From NCBI RefSeq assembly GCF_051488665.1, contig NZ_JBPSEG010000006.1:1-64000 (forward strand): 64,000 bases of DNA. The letters run 5' to 3'. This DNA is from Melioribacter sp051488665. GTDB taxonomy: Bacteria > Bacteroidota > Ignavibacteria > Ignavibacteriales > Melioribacteraceae. Within the stretch, counting starts at the first letter, position 1. The number at the start of each line of letters is the position of its first letter. Below, piece after piece: positions 8,289-16,801 of this stretch. Both the position numbers and the translations under genes were made by a program. The notes under the pieces are model-generated. The model ran no database searches. It was not told the origin of the DNA and saw only the letters and a program-made list of their open reading frames with translations.

Positions 8289-10796
8289 ATGAAATATTTT
8301 CTTCTCGCAATATCATTATTATTTTCGACGCTGCATGCTCAAACCGAAACGCCGCGGGATACTACCGCCGGAACCGCCGGCGGAGAAATTGACGACGTGG
8401 TCTACGCTTCCGCGTCGGATTCTCTTATTTTTGACGTCTCTTCGAAAAAGATGTATCTCTTCGGTCAAGCCGACCTTAAATATAAAGACATCGAACTCAA
8501 CAGCGGTTTGATAAATCTCGATTACAACACAAACGACCTCGAAGCTTTCGGAATCGAAGACACTTCCGACACCGCAAAAGTGCGATGGAAAGATACGCCC
8601 GTTCTTAAAGAAGGCTTCGAAGTTTATGAAGGCTCTTCATTGAAATATAATTTCAAAACGCAGCGCGGTTTTATCTCGATGGCTAAAAACAGAGAAAAAG
8701 ACTCGAGATACGAAGGAGAGAAAGTCAAAAAAGTAGAAAAGAATATCTACTTTATCGAGCATGGAATGTTTACAACCTGCGAGCTCGATACGCCTCACAC
8801 GTATTTTACGGCAAGTCAGATGAAAGTAATACAAAAAGACAGAATAATTGCCCGCTGGATTTTTATGAATATTGCAGGAGTGCCTTTTCCGCTGCCTTTG
8901 CCTTTCGGAATATTTCCCTCCGAAGCGGGCAGAAAATCCGGCTTAATAATTCCTACTTACGGACAGGACGCAAGGCGCGGTCAATATTTCAATAATTTCG
9001 GATACTTCTGGGCAATCAGCGATTATATGGATTTGTCTTTGACCGGCGATTATTACTCTAAAGGCGGTTACGGACTTCACAGCCGTTTTCGATACTCGAA
9101 AAGATATTCTTTTGACGGTTCCTTCACAGCAGATTTTTCTAAAATAAGCATAGGCGAATCGACCGACCCGCTTTCGAAAAGAAGCGAAGTCGACGACTGG
9201 TATTTATCCTGGACTCACAGACAAACAATCAATCCGACGACGCAACTGAACGCCGATTTGCGATTCTCTTCATCGTCGTATTTACAAAATAATAGCATTA
9301 ATTATAACGACATATTATCGCAGAACATCATATCGAACGCTACATTTACAAAACGCTGGGACGAATCGGGAACGAGTCTTACGATTAATTATAGCCGTAC
9401 GCAAAAATTACAGTCGGGCGACGTCACTGAGTCGCTTCCTTCCTTAACTTTCACAAAAAATCTTTTCTATCCGTTCAGAGGCGAAAGCTCCGACCCGAGA
9501 ACTCAAAAATGGTACGAGCAAATAGGCGTTTCGTACTATGCGAATCTGTTGAACAGAAAAACTAAAACAGGCGATAAAATTGACAAGAGAGCCGGAGCGC
9601 AGCACAGGCTTCAAATTAACGCTGCGCCCAAAATCGGATATTTCAATATATCGCCTTCAATTAACTACAACGAAAAGTGGTATAATAAGAGGATAAAAAT
9701 AGAAAATGTAAAAATTACAAAATATGACCCTGAGACGGATACCGAATACGAAAAAGACACTCTCATTACGAGAGACATTAACGAATATAATTTCGTAAGA
9801 ACTTTTGAAATGAGCTTGTCGGCGTCGACAAAATTGTACGGCATTTTCCAGCCCGGTATGCTGGGAATCGAAGCCTTCAGGCATACGCTCCGACCTGCAA
9901 TTTCATACACTTACCAACCCGATTTTTCCGACGACACATGGGGCTATTACGATTATTACACCGATTCGGAAGGAAAAATTGTGAAATACGATAAATTCCG
10001 AAACGAGGTCTACGGCGGCGCAGGCTCGGGCAAAAGACAATCGATTAACCTTTCGATCGGCAATGTTTTCGAAATGAAAACTCAAAAAGACCCGTCGGAT
10101 ACTTCGGAATCGGGCGGCAATAAAATACAATTGCTCAACCTCGACGCTTCCGTGGGGTATAATTTTGCATCGGAAGAATATAAACTTTCCAATCTGAACC
10201 TATCGTTCAGAACGCAGATCGGACAGTACCTTAGTTTTAACGGCTCTTCGGCTTATACTTTTTATGATTACGAAGGCGATACAAAAGTAAACAGATTTCT
10301 CGTATCGGCGGGAAAGGGACTTTTTCGTCTTTCCAGCTTTTCTTTTACCGTAAATACAAATTTAAGCTCGGATAAATTATACGGTAAAAAAGAGCAAAGT
10401 TCGGATGACAGTCTGAATGTTAATCCGGAAAAAGAAAAATTGAAAAAACCCGCCTATACAATTCCATGGGATCTGAGTTTAAGCTACAGCTACAGCCTTA
10501 ATAAACGCACTCCTTCAGAAACAAATATAATCTCGAATTTAAATGCCAATTTATCGTTCAGTCTAACGGAAAACTGGCGGTTCATTGTAAGAGGGAGTTA
10601 CGATTTCGACCGCAAACAATTCACCGCTCCGCAAATTTCGATCTATCGCGATTTACACTGCTGGGAATTCAATCTAATCTGGAATCCGATAGGAACCTAC
10701 AGAGGCTTTCGTTTCGAGTTGAGAATGAAAGCGCCGGAATTCAGGGATATTAAAGTCACCCGGTCTCACGGCGTTTTTTCCGGCAGAGGTTATTAA
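8289..10796 (+). CDS. lptD: LPS-assembly outer membrane protein LptD (Bacteroidota type)
   Basis: An 835-residue outer-membrane protein. A signal peptide ends at 'LFSTLHAQ'. An LptA/OstA-like jelly-roll follows (about residues 40-190, 'DLKYKDIELNSGLINLDY'), then a long beta-barrel with many aromatic-ended strands, including the conserved lead 'GVPFPLPLPFGIFPSEAGRKSG' region and a C-terminus with 'CWEFNLIWNPIG'. LptD inserts lipopolysaccharide into the outer leaflet with LptE. I placed the start at the ATG at 8289, because the longer reading frame from 8229 would put 20 charged residues before the signal peptide and overlap the preceding gene. The cysteine pattern differs from that of E. coli LptD, as in other Bacteroidota homologues. 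Confidence 0.85.
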   Translation: MKYFLLAISLLFSTLHAQTETPRDTTAGTAGGEIDDVVYASASDSLIFDVSSKKMYLFGQADLKYKDIELNSGLINLDYNTNDLEAFGIEDTSDTAKVRWKDTPVLKEGFEVYEGSSLKYNFKTQRGFISMAKNREKDSRYEGEKVKKVEKNIYFIEHGMFTTCELDTPHTYFTASQMKVIQKDRIIARWIFMNIAGVPFPLPLPFGIFPSEAGRKSGLIIPTYGQDARRGQYFNNFGYFWAISDYMDLSLTGDYYSKGGYGLHSRFRYSKRYSFDGSFTADFSKISIGESTDPLSKRSEVDDWYLSWTHRQTINPTTQLNADLRFSSSSYLQNNSINYNDILSQNIISNATFTKRWDESGTSLTINYSRTQKLQSGDVTESLPSLTFTKNLFYPFRGESSDPRTQKWYEQIGVSYYANLLNRKTKTGDKIDKRAGAQHRLQINAAPKIGYFNISPSINYNEKWYNKRIKIENVKITKYDPETDTEYEKDTLITRDINEYNFVRTFEMSLSASTKLYGIFQPGMLGIEAFRHTLRPAISYTYQPDFSDDTWGYYDYYTDSEGKIVKYDKFRNEVYGGAGSGKRQSINLSIGNVFEMKTQKDPSDTSESGGNKIQLLNLDASVGYNFASEEYKLSNLNLSFRTQIGQYLSFNGSSAYTFYDYEGDTKVNRFLVSAGKGLFRLSSFSFTVNTNLSSDKLYGKKEQSSDDSLNVNPEKEKLKKPAYTIPWDLSLSYSYSLNKRTPSETNIISNLNANLSFSLTENWRFIVRGSYDFDRKQFTAPQISIYRDLHCWEFNLIWNPIGTYRGFRFELRMKAPEFRDIKVTRSHGVFSGRGY

Positions 10797-10832
10797 AAGA
10801 AATTCCTTGCCTTAATATTTACTTTCCTTCGA

Positions 10833-10863
10833 TTTGGATAAATAACAGATTTTTGTATATTTG
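10833..10863 (+). promoter_or_regulatory. Bacteroidota-type promoter of the first amt gene
   Basis: TTTG at 10833-10836, a spacer of exactly 19 bases, and TATATTTG at 10856-10863 match the Bacteroidota consensus TTTG-N19-TAnnTTTG at every defined position. The 5' leader would be about 85 bases. The same elements stand before the second amt gene. Confidence 0.75.
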
Positions 10864-10955
10864 CAGTCAAACCTAAATAAATTAGGCAATATCATAATAC
10901 GGGCAAATATAATAAGGTTAGTATTTTCTCTTTATTTAAAAAAGGAGGTTGTTAA

Positions 10956-12206
10956 ATGGAAAAAGAATTATCCGCCGCAGTATACGATAATCTGTTTACC
11001 ATAAATAATTTGTGGATACTGATTTCGACGGCGCTCGTCTTTATAATGCATTTGGGATTTGCATCTTTAGAGGCGGGATTAACGCAGTCCAAGAATACAA
11101 TTAATATTCTTTTTAAAAATTCGATAATACCCGGAATAGGGCTGCTGACGTACGCGTTTATCGGATTTAATTTAATGTATCCGGGTTCGGATTACGCAGG
11201 CGGTTTTCTCGGCTTTTCGGGCTTCTGGATTCATACCGATCCTTCGGGACTGACAAAAGATTATAACATGGGGTATACATACTGGACTGAATTTTTATTC
11301 CAGGGAATGTTCGCCGCTACCGCCGCTACAATTGTATCGGGAGCCGTGGCAGAAAGAATTAAACTCTCGTCGTTTTTAATTTTCTCGACAGTTTTCGTAG
11401 CAATTTCATATCCGATTACGGGTATGTGGAAATGGGGCGGGGGCTTTTTAGACCAGCTCGGATTTTACGATTTTGCGGGTTCTACTTTAGTTCATTCCGT
11501 CGGAGGATGGGGCGCGCTGACCGGTATTATTTTACTTGGCGCAAGGAAAGGAAAATATGTCGGTAATAAAATCAATCCGATTCCGGGGCACAGTATGCCT
11601 CTGGCTACAATCGGAGTTTTTCTGCTCTGGCTCGGATGGTTCGGTTTTAACGGCGGATCAGTCCTGAGCGCCGATCCGGCGGCGGTTTCGTTGGTTTTGG
11701 TTACAACTTCAATTGCCGCTGCAGCTGGAGGAGTCGCCGCTGCATTTACATCGTGGTTTTATCTTAAAAAGCCCGACCTGACAATGTTATTAAACGGAAT
11801 ACTTGCTGGTCTGGTCGGAATTACCGCTGGAGCGGACGTAATGAGTCCTTTCGAAGCTTTGATTGTCGGCGCTGTTGCCGGCGTTATCGTGGTATTTTCC
11901 GTAATTATTTTCGACAGACTAAAGCTTGACGATCCCGTCGGCGCTCTTTCGGTGCATCTTGTTTGCGGAATCTGGGGAACTCTGGCTGTCGGAATATTCG
12001 GACAGCTTGCCGGTTTTGATCAACTGATAAGCCAAATTATCGGCATTGTTTCGGTTGGAGCTTTTACTCTTCTATTTACTTATATTCTCTGGTACTTACT
12101 TAAGAAAACAATCGGAATTCGCGTTTCGGAGTCGGAAGAATACGAAGGGCTCGATCTGGGCGAACACGGAATGGAAGCTTATCCTGATTTTGAAAAATTA
12201 GTATAA
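10956..12206 (+). CDS. amt: Ammonium transporter (first copy)
   Basis: A 416-residue Amt/Mep/Rh family channel with eleven or so hydrophobic segments. Diagnostic parts are 'GFASLEAGLTQSKNT' in the first helix, 'FQGMFAATAATIVSGA', 'DFAGSTLVHSVGGW' with the first pore histidine and 'GALSVHLVCGIWGT' with the second. It takes up ammonium across the inner membrane. Unlike the second copy it has no cleavable signal peptide. A very good ribosome site (AAAGGAGG) precedes the ATG. It is followed after 14 bases by a PII gene, the classic amtB-glnK arrangement, so PII probably blocks the channel when nitrogen is plentiful. Confidence 0.95.
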   Translation: MEKELSAAVYDNLFTINNLWILISTALVFIMHLGFASLEAGLTQSKNTINILFKNSIIPGIGLLTYAFIGFNLMYPGSDYAGGFLGFSGFWIHTDPSGLTKDYNMGYTYWTEFLFQGMFAATAATIVSGAVAERIKLSSFLIFSTVFVAISYPITGMWKWGGGFLDQLGFYDFAGSTLVHSVGGWGALTGIILLGARKGKYVGNKINPIPGHSMPLATIGVFLLWLGWFGFNGGSVLSADPAAVSLVLVTTSIAAAAGGVAAAFTSWFYLKKPDLTMLLNGILAGLVGITAGADVMSPFEALIVGAVAGVIVVFSVIIFDRLKLDDPVGALSVHLVCGIWGTLAVGIFGQLAGFDQLISQIIGIVSVGAFTLLFTYILWYLLKKTIGIRVSESEEYEGLDLGEHGMEAYPDFEKLV

Positions 12207-12220
12207 AAAAGGGAGGAACT

Positions 12221-12559
12221 ATGAAAAAAATCGAAGCAATTATACGTCCGCATAAACTCGACGAAGTTCAGGAAGCGCTAAGCGACGCCGGCTTCCAGGG
12301 ACTTACGGTATCCGAAGTGCGGGGCTATGGCAGACAAAAAGGTCACAAAGAAGTTTATCGAGGCACGGAATACAACATTAATTTTGTGCCGAAAGTAAAA
12401 ATCGAAATGATTTGCACGGACGACCGCCTCGAAAAAGCAATTGATATTATTATGAAAACGGCTAAAACCGGCGAAGTAGGCGACGGTAAAATTTTCATCT
12501 ATGACTTAAAGGACGCCATAAGAATACGCACCGGAGAATCGGGCGAAGCGGCTCTTTAA
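12221..12559 (+). CDS. PII nitrogen regulatory protein (first copy)
   Basis: A 112-residue PII signalling protein. The T-loop carries the uridylylation-type Tyr51 in 'YRGTEYN', preceded by 'GYGRQKGHKE'; the B-loop is 'TGEVGDGKIF' and the C-terminus 'RIRTGESGEAAL' is the usual nucleotide-binding tail. PII trimers bind ATP/ADP and 2-oxoglutarate and gate the neighbouring Amt channel. The gene follows amt by 14 bases. It is almost identical in protein, and nearly so in DNA over the first 60 bases, to the second PII gene at 15578, showing a fairly recent duplication or gene conversion. Whether it is glnB or glnK cannot be decided. Confidence 0.95.
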   Translation: MKKIEAIIRPHKLDEVQEALSDAGFQGLTVSEVRGYGRQKGHKEVYRGTEYNINFVPKVKIEMICTDDRLEKAIDIIMKTAKTGEVGDGKIFIYDLKDAIRIRTGESGEAAL

Positions 12560-12581
12560 TTAAAAAAGGACTCCGTTTCTT

Positions 12582-13298
12582 ATGAAAAAATTATGCATTT
12601 TGAAATTAGGTACAACCTACAAGACTTTAAAAATCCAATCTGGCGATTTCGAAGACTGGATTGTGTCGGTATTGGATATCCCGCGCGATGAAATTGAAAT
12701 TGTCGATCCCGGAAACGGAGTCCCGATTGATATCGAAAAATACGGCGGTTTTATTTCCACGGGATCGCATTCGATGTTAAGCGAAGAGGGCGAATATGCC
12801 GAATATCTTTCGGGAATTGTTTCCCGAATTCTGGATCTCAACATTCCTTATTTCGGTATCTGTTACGGGCATCAACTCCTGGCAAAAGCGGCGGGTTGTC
12901 AAATCGGTTTTAATCTGAATGGACTTGAAGCCGGAATAGTTGATATTATTACGACGCCGGAAGCAAAAAACGACAATCTTTTCGGTCTTCTGCCCGGAGA
13001 TTTTCGAGCCTTTGCTATACATTCGCAAACAATTTTAAAAACTTCGTCAAGAATAACGCGACTGGCTTATAACGAATTTGAAAATCACCATGCCATCCGC
13101 GTCGGCGAAAACGCATGGGGCGTGCAATTTCATCCCGAATTCACCCCTTTTATCATGGGAGAATACCTCAGACAAGAAAATACTCCCGCAAAACTATCGC
13201 AGATTTATGAAAATAATTCTACCGAAATCTCTTCACTGATACTAAAAATATTTGTTAATAACATTATAAAACCTTATAAACTAAGTAAAATACACTAA
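12582..13298 (+). CDS. Class I glutamine amidotransferase (GMP synthase-like)
   Basis: A 238-residue stand-alone class I amidotransferase. The nucleophile Cys94 is in 'GICYGHQLL', and His184 and Glu186 in 'GVQFHPEF' complete the triad. Free-standing domains of this kind resemble the amidotransferase half of GMP synthase and often hydrolyse glutamine or gamma-glutamyl compounds; without a partner synthetase its substrate is unknown. It lies 22 bases after the PII gene and is therefore probably in the nitrogen regulon; glutamine or gamma-glutamyl-amine use would make sense there. No second, synthetase domain is present. Confidence 0.82.
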   Translation: MKKLCILKLGTTYKTLKIQSGDFEDWIVSVLDIPRDEIEIVDPGNGVPIDIEKYGGFISTGSHSMLSEEGEYAEYLSGIVSRILDLNIPYFGICYGHQLLAKAAGCQIGFNLNGLEAGIVDIITTPEAKNDNLFGLLPGDFRAFAIHSQTILKTSSRITRLAYNEFENHHAIRVGENAWGVQFHPEFTPFIMGEYLRQENTPAKLSQIYENNSTEISSLILKIFVNNIIKPYKLSKIH

Positions 13299-13324
13299 TA
13301 TTCATAAATAATTAATATTTATGC

Positions 13325-13354
13325 TTGACATTTAAGGAGAGAAGATTATATTTG
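13325..13354 (+). promoter_or_regulatory. Bacteroidota-type promoter of the second amt gene
   Basis: TTG at 13325-13327, a 19-base spacer and TATATTTG at 13347-13354 match the same consensus as the first amt promoter. The leader to the ATG at 13486 would be about 125 bases of A/T-rich DNA, in which I see no clear regulatory hairpin. Confidence 0.72.
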
Positions 13355-13485
13355 CAAATAGAATTTAATAAATAAGGAAAATATCTTGATAAGTATTATT
13401 TTCTAATATATAAGGGCGCAAATAACTAAATTATTAAATCCATCAAGCAATTTATTTCTTATTTCAAACTAAACGAGGAGGGTTT

Positions 13486-14811
13486 ATGAAAAACTCCAAA
13501 AAAGTAATCTTATTTCTGTTTGCCTTGCCTGTATTGCTTATGGCGCAAAGTTCAACGCCGACGCTTGAAAGCAATGCTGAGAAGATTGCCGAAGTTCAGA
13601 CGCATGCCGACTATGTCTGGACAATGGTTGCAGCTTTTCTTGTATTCTTTATGCAGGCCGGTTTTGCGATGGTCGAAGCCGGTTTGACCAGGGCTAAGAA
13701 TACGGTTAACATTCTTATGAAGAATCTGATGGATTTTTCCGTCGGCTCGTTAATTTTTTGGGCGATCGGATTCGGAATTATGTTCGGAACGACTACAACC
13801 GGATTTTTTGGAACCGACGGATTTTTCCTGTCCGACTTTACAAAAGACGGCGACCCCTGGCTCTTTGCGTTCTGGCTCTTCCAGGTGGTCTTTGCTGCTA
13901 CGGCTGCCACTATAGTTTCGGGAGCTATGGCAGAGAGAACAAAATTTATCGGATATATTGCCTACTCGGCGGTAATTACTGCTATTATCTATCCTGTTTT
14001 CGGATCGTGGGCATGGGGAAGTCTTTACAATGGCAGCGGATGGTTAGAAGGGTTGGGTTTTATCGATTTTGCAGGTTCTACAGTTGTTCACTCGGTAGGA
14101 GGATGGGCGGCTCTTGCCGGAGCAATTGTACTCGGACCGAGAATCGGTAAATTCGACAGAAACGGAAGGGCAAAGGCAATTCCGGGTCATAATATAACTT
14201 TAGCGGCACTGGGCACATTTATATTGTGGTTCGGGTGGTTCGGTTTTAATCCCGGCAGCACTACGGCAGCGATAACCGATATAGCGTCGATAGCCGTTAA
14301 TACAAATTTAGCCGCCGCAGCCGGAGCGGTAGGGGCAATGTTTACCGCATGGTTTGTATTCAAAAAGCCCGAAGCTACTATGACTTTTAACGGCGCTCTG
14401 GCTGGGCTGGTGGCTATTACGGCAGGCTGCGCTAATGTAAGCGCGCTCAGTTCCGTTATTATTGGTCTTACATCCGGCGTTATAGTAGTGCTTAGCGTTA
14501 TCTTTATCGAAAGAACTTTGAAAATTGACGACCCGGTCGGAGCAATTTCAGTTCACGGCGTTTGCGGAGCTTGGGGCACTTTAATGGCAGGCGTTTTAGA
14601 TATAAACGGATTTTCACTTTCAGTGGTCGGCGTGCAGCTTCTGGGTATAGTATCCGCATTTGTATGGACGTTTACGACCGCATTCATTCTCTTCAAACTG
14701 ATTCAAAAGACAATCGGATTGCGGGTTTCGCCGGAAGAAGAACTCGAAGGTCTCGACGTCGGCGAACACGGTCTTGAATGTTACCCCGAATTTGAAAAAG
14801 TATCCAAATAG
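13486..14811 (+). CDS. amt: Ammonium transporter (second copy, with signal peptide)
   Basis: A 441-residue Amt family channel. It starts with a signal-like segment (residues 1-20, ending 'LLMAQ') and a short extracytoplasmic linker absent from the first copy. The Amt hallmarks follow: 'GFAMVEAGLTRAKNT', 'DFAGSTVVHSVGGW' with the first pore histidine and 'GAISVHGVCGAWGT' with the second. It shares the C-terminal cytoplasmic ending 'GLDVGEHGLECYPEFEK' with the first copy, where PII docks. It has its own promoter and is followed by a porin-like gene and the second PII gene. The differing N-termini and separate promoters suggest two transporters used under different conditions. Confidence 0.95.
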   Translation: MKNSKKVILFLFALPVLLMAQSSTPTLESNAEKIAEVQTHADYVWTMVAAFLVFFMQAGFAMVEAGLTRAKNTVNILMKNLMDFSVGSLIFWAIGFGIMFGTTTTGFFGTDGFFLSDFTKDGDPWLFAFWLFQVVFAATAATIVSGAMAERTKFIGYIAYSAVITAIIYPVFGSWAWGSLYNGSGWLEGLGFIDFAGSTVVHSVGGWAALAGAIVLGPRIGKFDRNGRAKAIPGHNITLAALGTFILWFGWFGFNPGSTTAAITDIASIAVNTNLAAAAGAVGAMFTAWFVFKKPEATMTFNGALAGLVAITAGCANVSALSSVIIGLTSGVIVVLSVIFIERTLKIDDPVGAISVHGVCGAWGTLMAGVLDINGFSLSVVGVQLLGIVSAFVWTFTTAFILFKLIQKTIGLRVSPEEELEGLDVGEHGLECYPEFEKVSK

Positions 14812-14850
14812 TATAAACAATAACATCATTCAATTACACGGAGGAATAAA

Positions 14851-15558
14851 ATGAAAGCTTTTTATAAAATTTTTGCGATTTTGATTTTGTCTTACGGTTT
14901 TATTACCGCTCAGGAATTATCCGTCGGCGCCGATATAGTCAGCCGTTATATATGGAGAGGAGCGGATCTGGGCAATAATAATCCGAGTATACAGCCGACC
15001 GTAGAACTTTCTGCCGGCGGATTTTCAGCCGGATTCTGGGGAGCTTATCCGATGTCCGATCCGGCAGGATTAAATGAAATTGATTTCTACGCTTCTTATT
15101 CATTTTCATTGGGCAAAGCGGGCGATTTGAGTATCGGATTTACCGATTATATGAATCCGAACAGCGGTACGAAAATCGGTAATTTCAATAATTACGACGA
15201 TGCCGAAGGTCCGGGCGCTCATTTTATCGAGTTAAATGTAGGCTACGGCGGCTCGGAAAGTTTTCCCGTTTCGATCAGCTTCAACTACTTTTTGTATAAC
15301 GTAGAAAACAATCCTGTTTATGTGGAGCTCGGCTATTCGACTTCGGTTAAAGACGTCAGTCTCGACCTGTTCCTCGGCGCCACTCCTGGCGAAGACGCTA
15401 TGTATTACGGAACGGATAACTTTAACATAATAAATCTAGGCATAACCGCCGGTAAATCAATAAAAATAAGCGAAAGCTTTGAACTGCCCGTTTTCGGTTC
15501 CGTCATTCTAAATCCTGCAACGGAAGACCTGTTTTATGTAATCGGAATCAGTTTATAA
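14851..15558 (+). CDS. Outer-membrane beta-barrel protein, TorF-like porin
   Basis: A 235-residue exported protein with a signal peptide ending at 'GFITAQ'. The mature part is a small beta-barrel: 'LSVGADIVSRYIWRGADLG' near the start is typical of the TorF/Gcw_chp family of putative porins, and the protein ends on an aromatic/hydrophobic strand ('LFYVIGISL'). It lies between the second amt and the second PII gene, 39 bases after amt, with its own ribosome site (GGAGG). I infer that it helps ammonium or small amines cross the outer membrane, or is simply coregulated with Amt; the substrate is unknown. Confidence 0.65.
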   Translation: MKAFYKIFAILILSYGFITAQELSVGADIVSRYIWRGADLGNNNPSIQPTVELSAGGFSAGFWGAYPMSDPAGLNEIDFYASYSFSLGKAGDLSIGFTDYMNPNSGTKIGNFNNYDDAEGPGAHFIELNVGYGGSESFPVSISFNYFLYNVENNPVYVELGYSTSVKDVSLDLFLGATPGEDAMYYGTDNFNIINLGITAGKSIKISESFELPVFGSVILNPATEDLFYVIGISL

Positions 15559-15577
15559 AAAAATAATAGAGGTAAAT

Positions 15578-15916
15578 ATGAAAAAAATCGAAGCCATTAT
15601 ACGTCCGCATAAACTCGACGAAGTTCAGGAAGCTTTGAGCGAAGCCGGATTTGCAGGTTTAACGGTTTCCGAAGTAAGAGGTTACGGCAGGCAAAAAGGA
15701 CACAAAGAAGTTTATCGCGGCACGGAATACAACTTAAACTTCGTACCGAAAGTAAAAATCGAATTGATTTGCGTTGACGACCGGGTCGAAACGGCAGTCG
15801 AAACTATAATTAAAATTGCCAAAACCGGTCAGGTAGGAGACGGAAAGATTTTTATCTACGATGTGAAAGATGCAATCAGAATAAGAACCGGCGAATCGGG
15901 CGAAAGTTCGCTTTAA
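15578..15916 (+). CDS. PII nitrogen regulatory protein (second copy)
   Basis: A 112-residue PII protein, paralogous to the one at 12221, differing at only about a dozen positions. Tyr51 of the T-loop ('YRGTEYN') and the ADP/ATP-binding 'TGQVGDGKIF' are intact. It ends the second amt-porin-PII set and is followed at once by a strong terminator. Nucleotide identity is highest in the first 60 bases and again across the T-loop codons, which suggests recent duplication or conversion. The two PII proteins could form mixed trimers; nothing in the sequence shows whether they do. Confidence 0.95.
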   Translation: MKKIEAIIRPHKLDEVQEALSEAGFAGLTVSEVRGYGRQKGHKEVYRGTEYNLNFVPKVKIELICVDDRVETAVETIIKIAKTGQVGDGKIFIYDVKDAIRIRTGESGESSL

Positions 15917-15922
15917 TTCCGG

Positions 15923-15954
15923 AGGCTGCCTTATGCGGGCAGCCTTCTCTTTTT
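15923..15954 (+). terminator. Rho-independent terminator after the second PII gene
   Basis: AGGCTGCC at 15923-15930 pairs with GGCAGCCT at 15938-15945 around a 7-base loop, followed by TCTCTTTTT. It closes the nitrogen cluster immediately before the convergent amidase gene. Confidence 0.85.
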
Positions 15955-16711
15955 AAATCAAACAGATATCTTCGCCGAATTTGAACGTATCGCGCGTCTT
16001 TCGCACTTCGTCACTGTCAAGATCCGCAATTAAAACCTTTTCTTCGTCTTTTGATTCCGTAATTAAATTTCCCATCGGGTCGTAAACCGACGAGTAACCG
16101 TTGTATTTATAAAAAGGATCATTGCCGGTGCGGTTAACTCCGATTACATAAGATTGATTTTCAATTGCCCTGGTTCTCAAAAGAACGCGCCAGTGTTCAA
16201 TTCTGTCGACAGGCCAATTTGCTATGTCAATCAGGATTTCAGAGCCTTCTTTTCTTAGCAGTCTGTATAACTCGGGAAAACGTAAATCGTAACAGACGCT
16301 CATTCCTGTCTTTATTCCGCCGACTTTTGTAACGACCGGGTCTTTTCCCTTAGCGTAATAATTATTTTCCTTTGAATGGCTGAAGAGATGAATTTTTCTG
16401 TAGACTGCGGCAATTAATCCTTTGCTGAAGTGAACAGACGAATTGTAATAATTAGAGCCTTCTTTTTCTATTATTCCGCAAATTACGTCAGTCTTCAGTC
16501 GATTCGATAAATCCATAAAATATCGAAAAGAAGCGCCGTCTATATCTTCGCCGAAATCTTTTTGATTCATCGTAAAGCCGGTTAATGTCATTTCGGGAAA
16601 AACGATTAAATCGAGAGGCGAACTTATGCCGGACAAAAGTCTTTCGATTTTTTCGATGTTTTTTTCGATGTTTTCCCACTCGGGCGAATACTGAACCAGA
16701 GCCGTTTTCAT
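15953..16711 (-). CDS. Carbon-nitrogen hydrolase, probable omega-amidase
   Basis: A 252-residue nitrilase-superfamily amidase. The catalytic triad is Glu40 in 'VFPEMTLTGF', Lys106 in 'YRKIHLF' and Cys140 in 'SVCYDLRFPE'. The size and the sequence around the cysteine fit the omega-amidase/YafV branch, which hydrolyses 2-oxoglutaramate or 2-oxosuccinamate from transamination of glutamine, asparagine or methionine salvage. GGAGG precedes the ATG. It is a single gene, convergent with the PII gene and divergent from the SpmA-SpmB gene. The exact substrate is inferred from family resemblance. Confidence 0.85.
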   Translation of the reverse strand: MKTALVQYSPEWENIEKNIEKIERLLSGISSPLDLIVFPEMTLTGFTMNQKDFGEDIDGASFRYFMDLSNRLKTDVICGIIEKEGSNYYNSSVHFSKGLIAAVYRKIHLFSHSKENNYYAKGKDPVVTKVGGIKTGMSVCYDLRFPELYRLLRKEGSEILIDIANWPVDRIEHWRVLLRTRAIENQSYVIGVNRTGNDPFYKYNGYSSVYDPMGNLITESKDEEKVLIADLDSDEVRKTRDTFKFGEDICLI

Positions 16712-16801
16712 ATATTTTTCCTCCGGGTAAAAAAAATCCCATTTTTGTCTATTAATTTATAATTTTGTCAAAAAAGAAATCAAATTAAAGAATAAAACCG
16801 T

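Noticed and set aside
16745..16767. Promoter-like TTG and TAATTTTG before the SpmA-SpmB gene
   Set aside because: The -7 element fits, but the only TTG is 12 bases upstream rather than about 19, so the pair does not make a convincing promoter.
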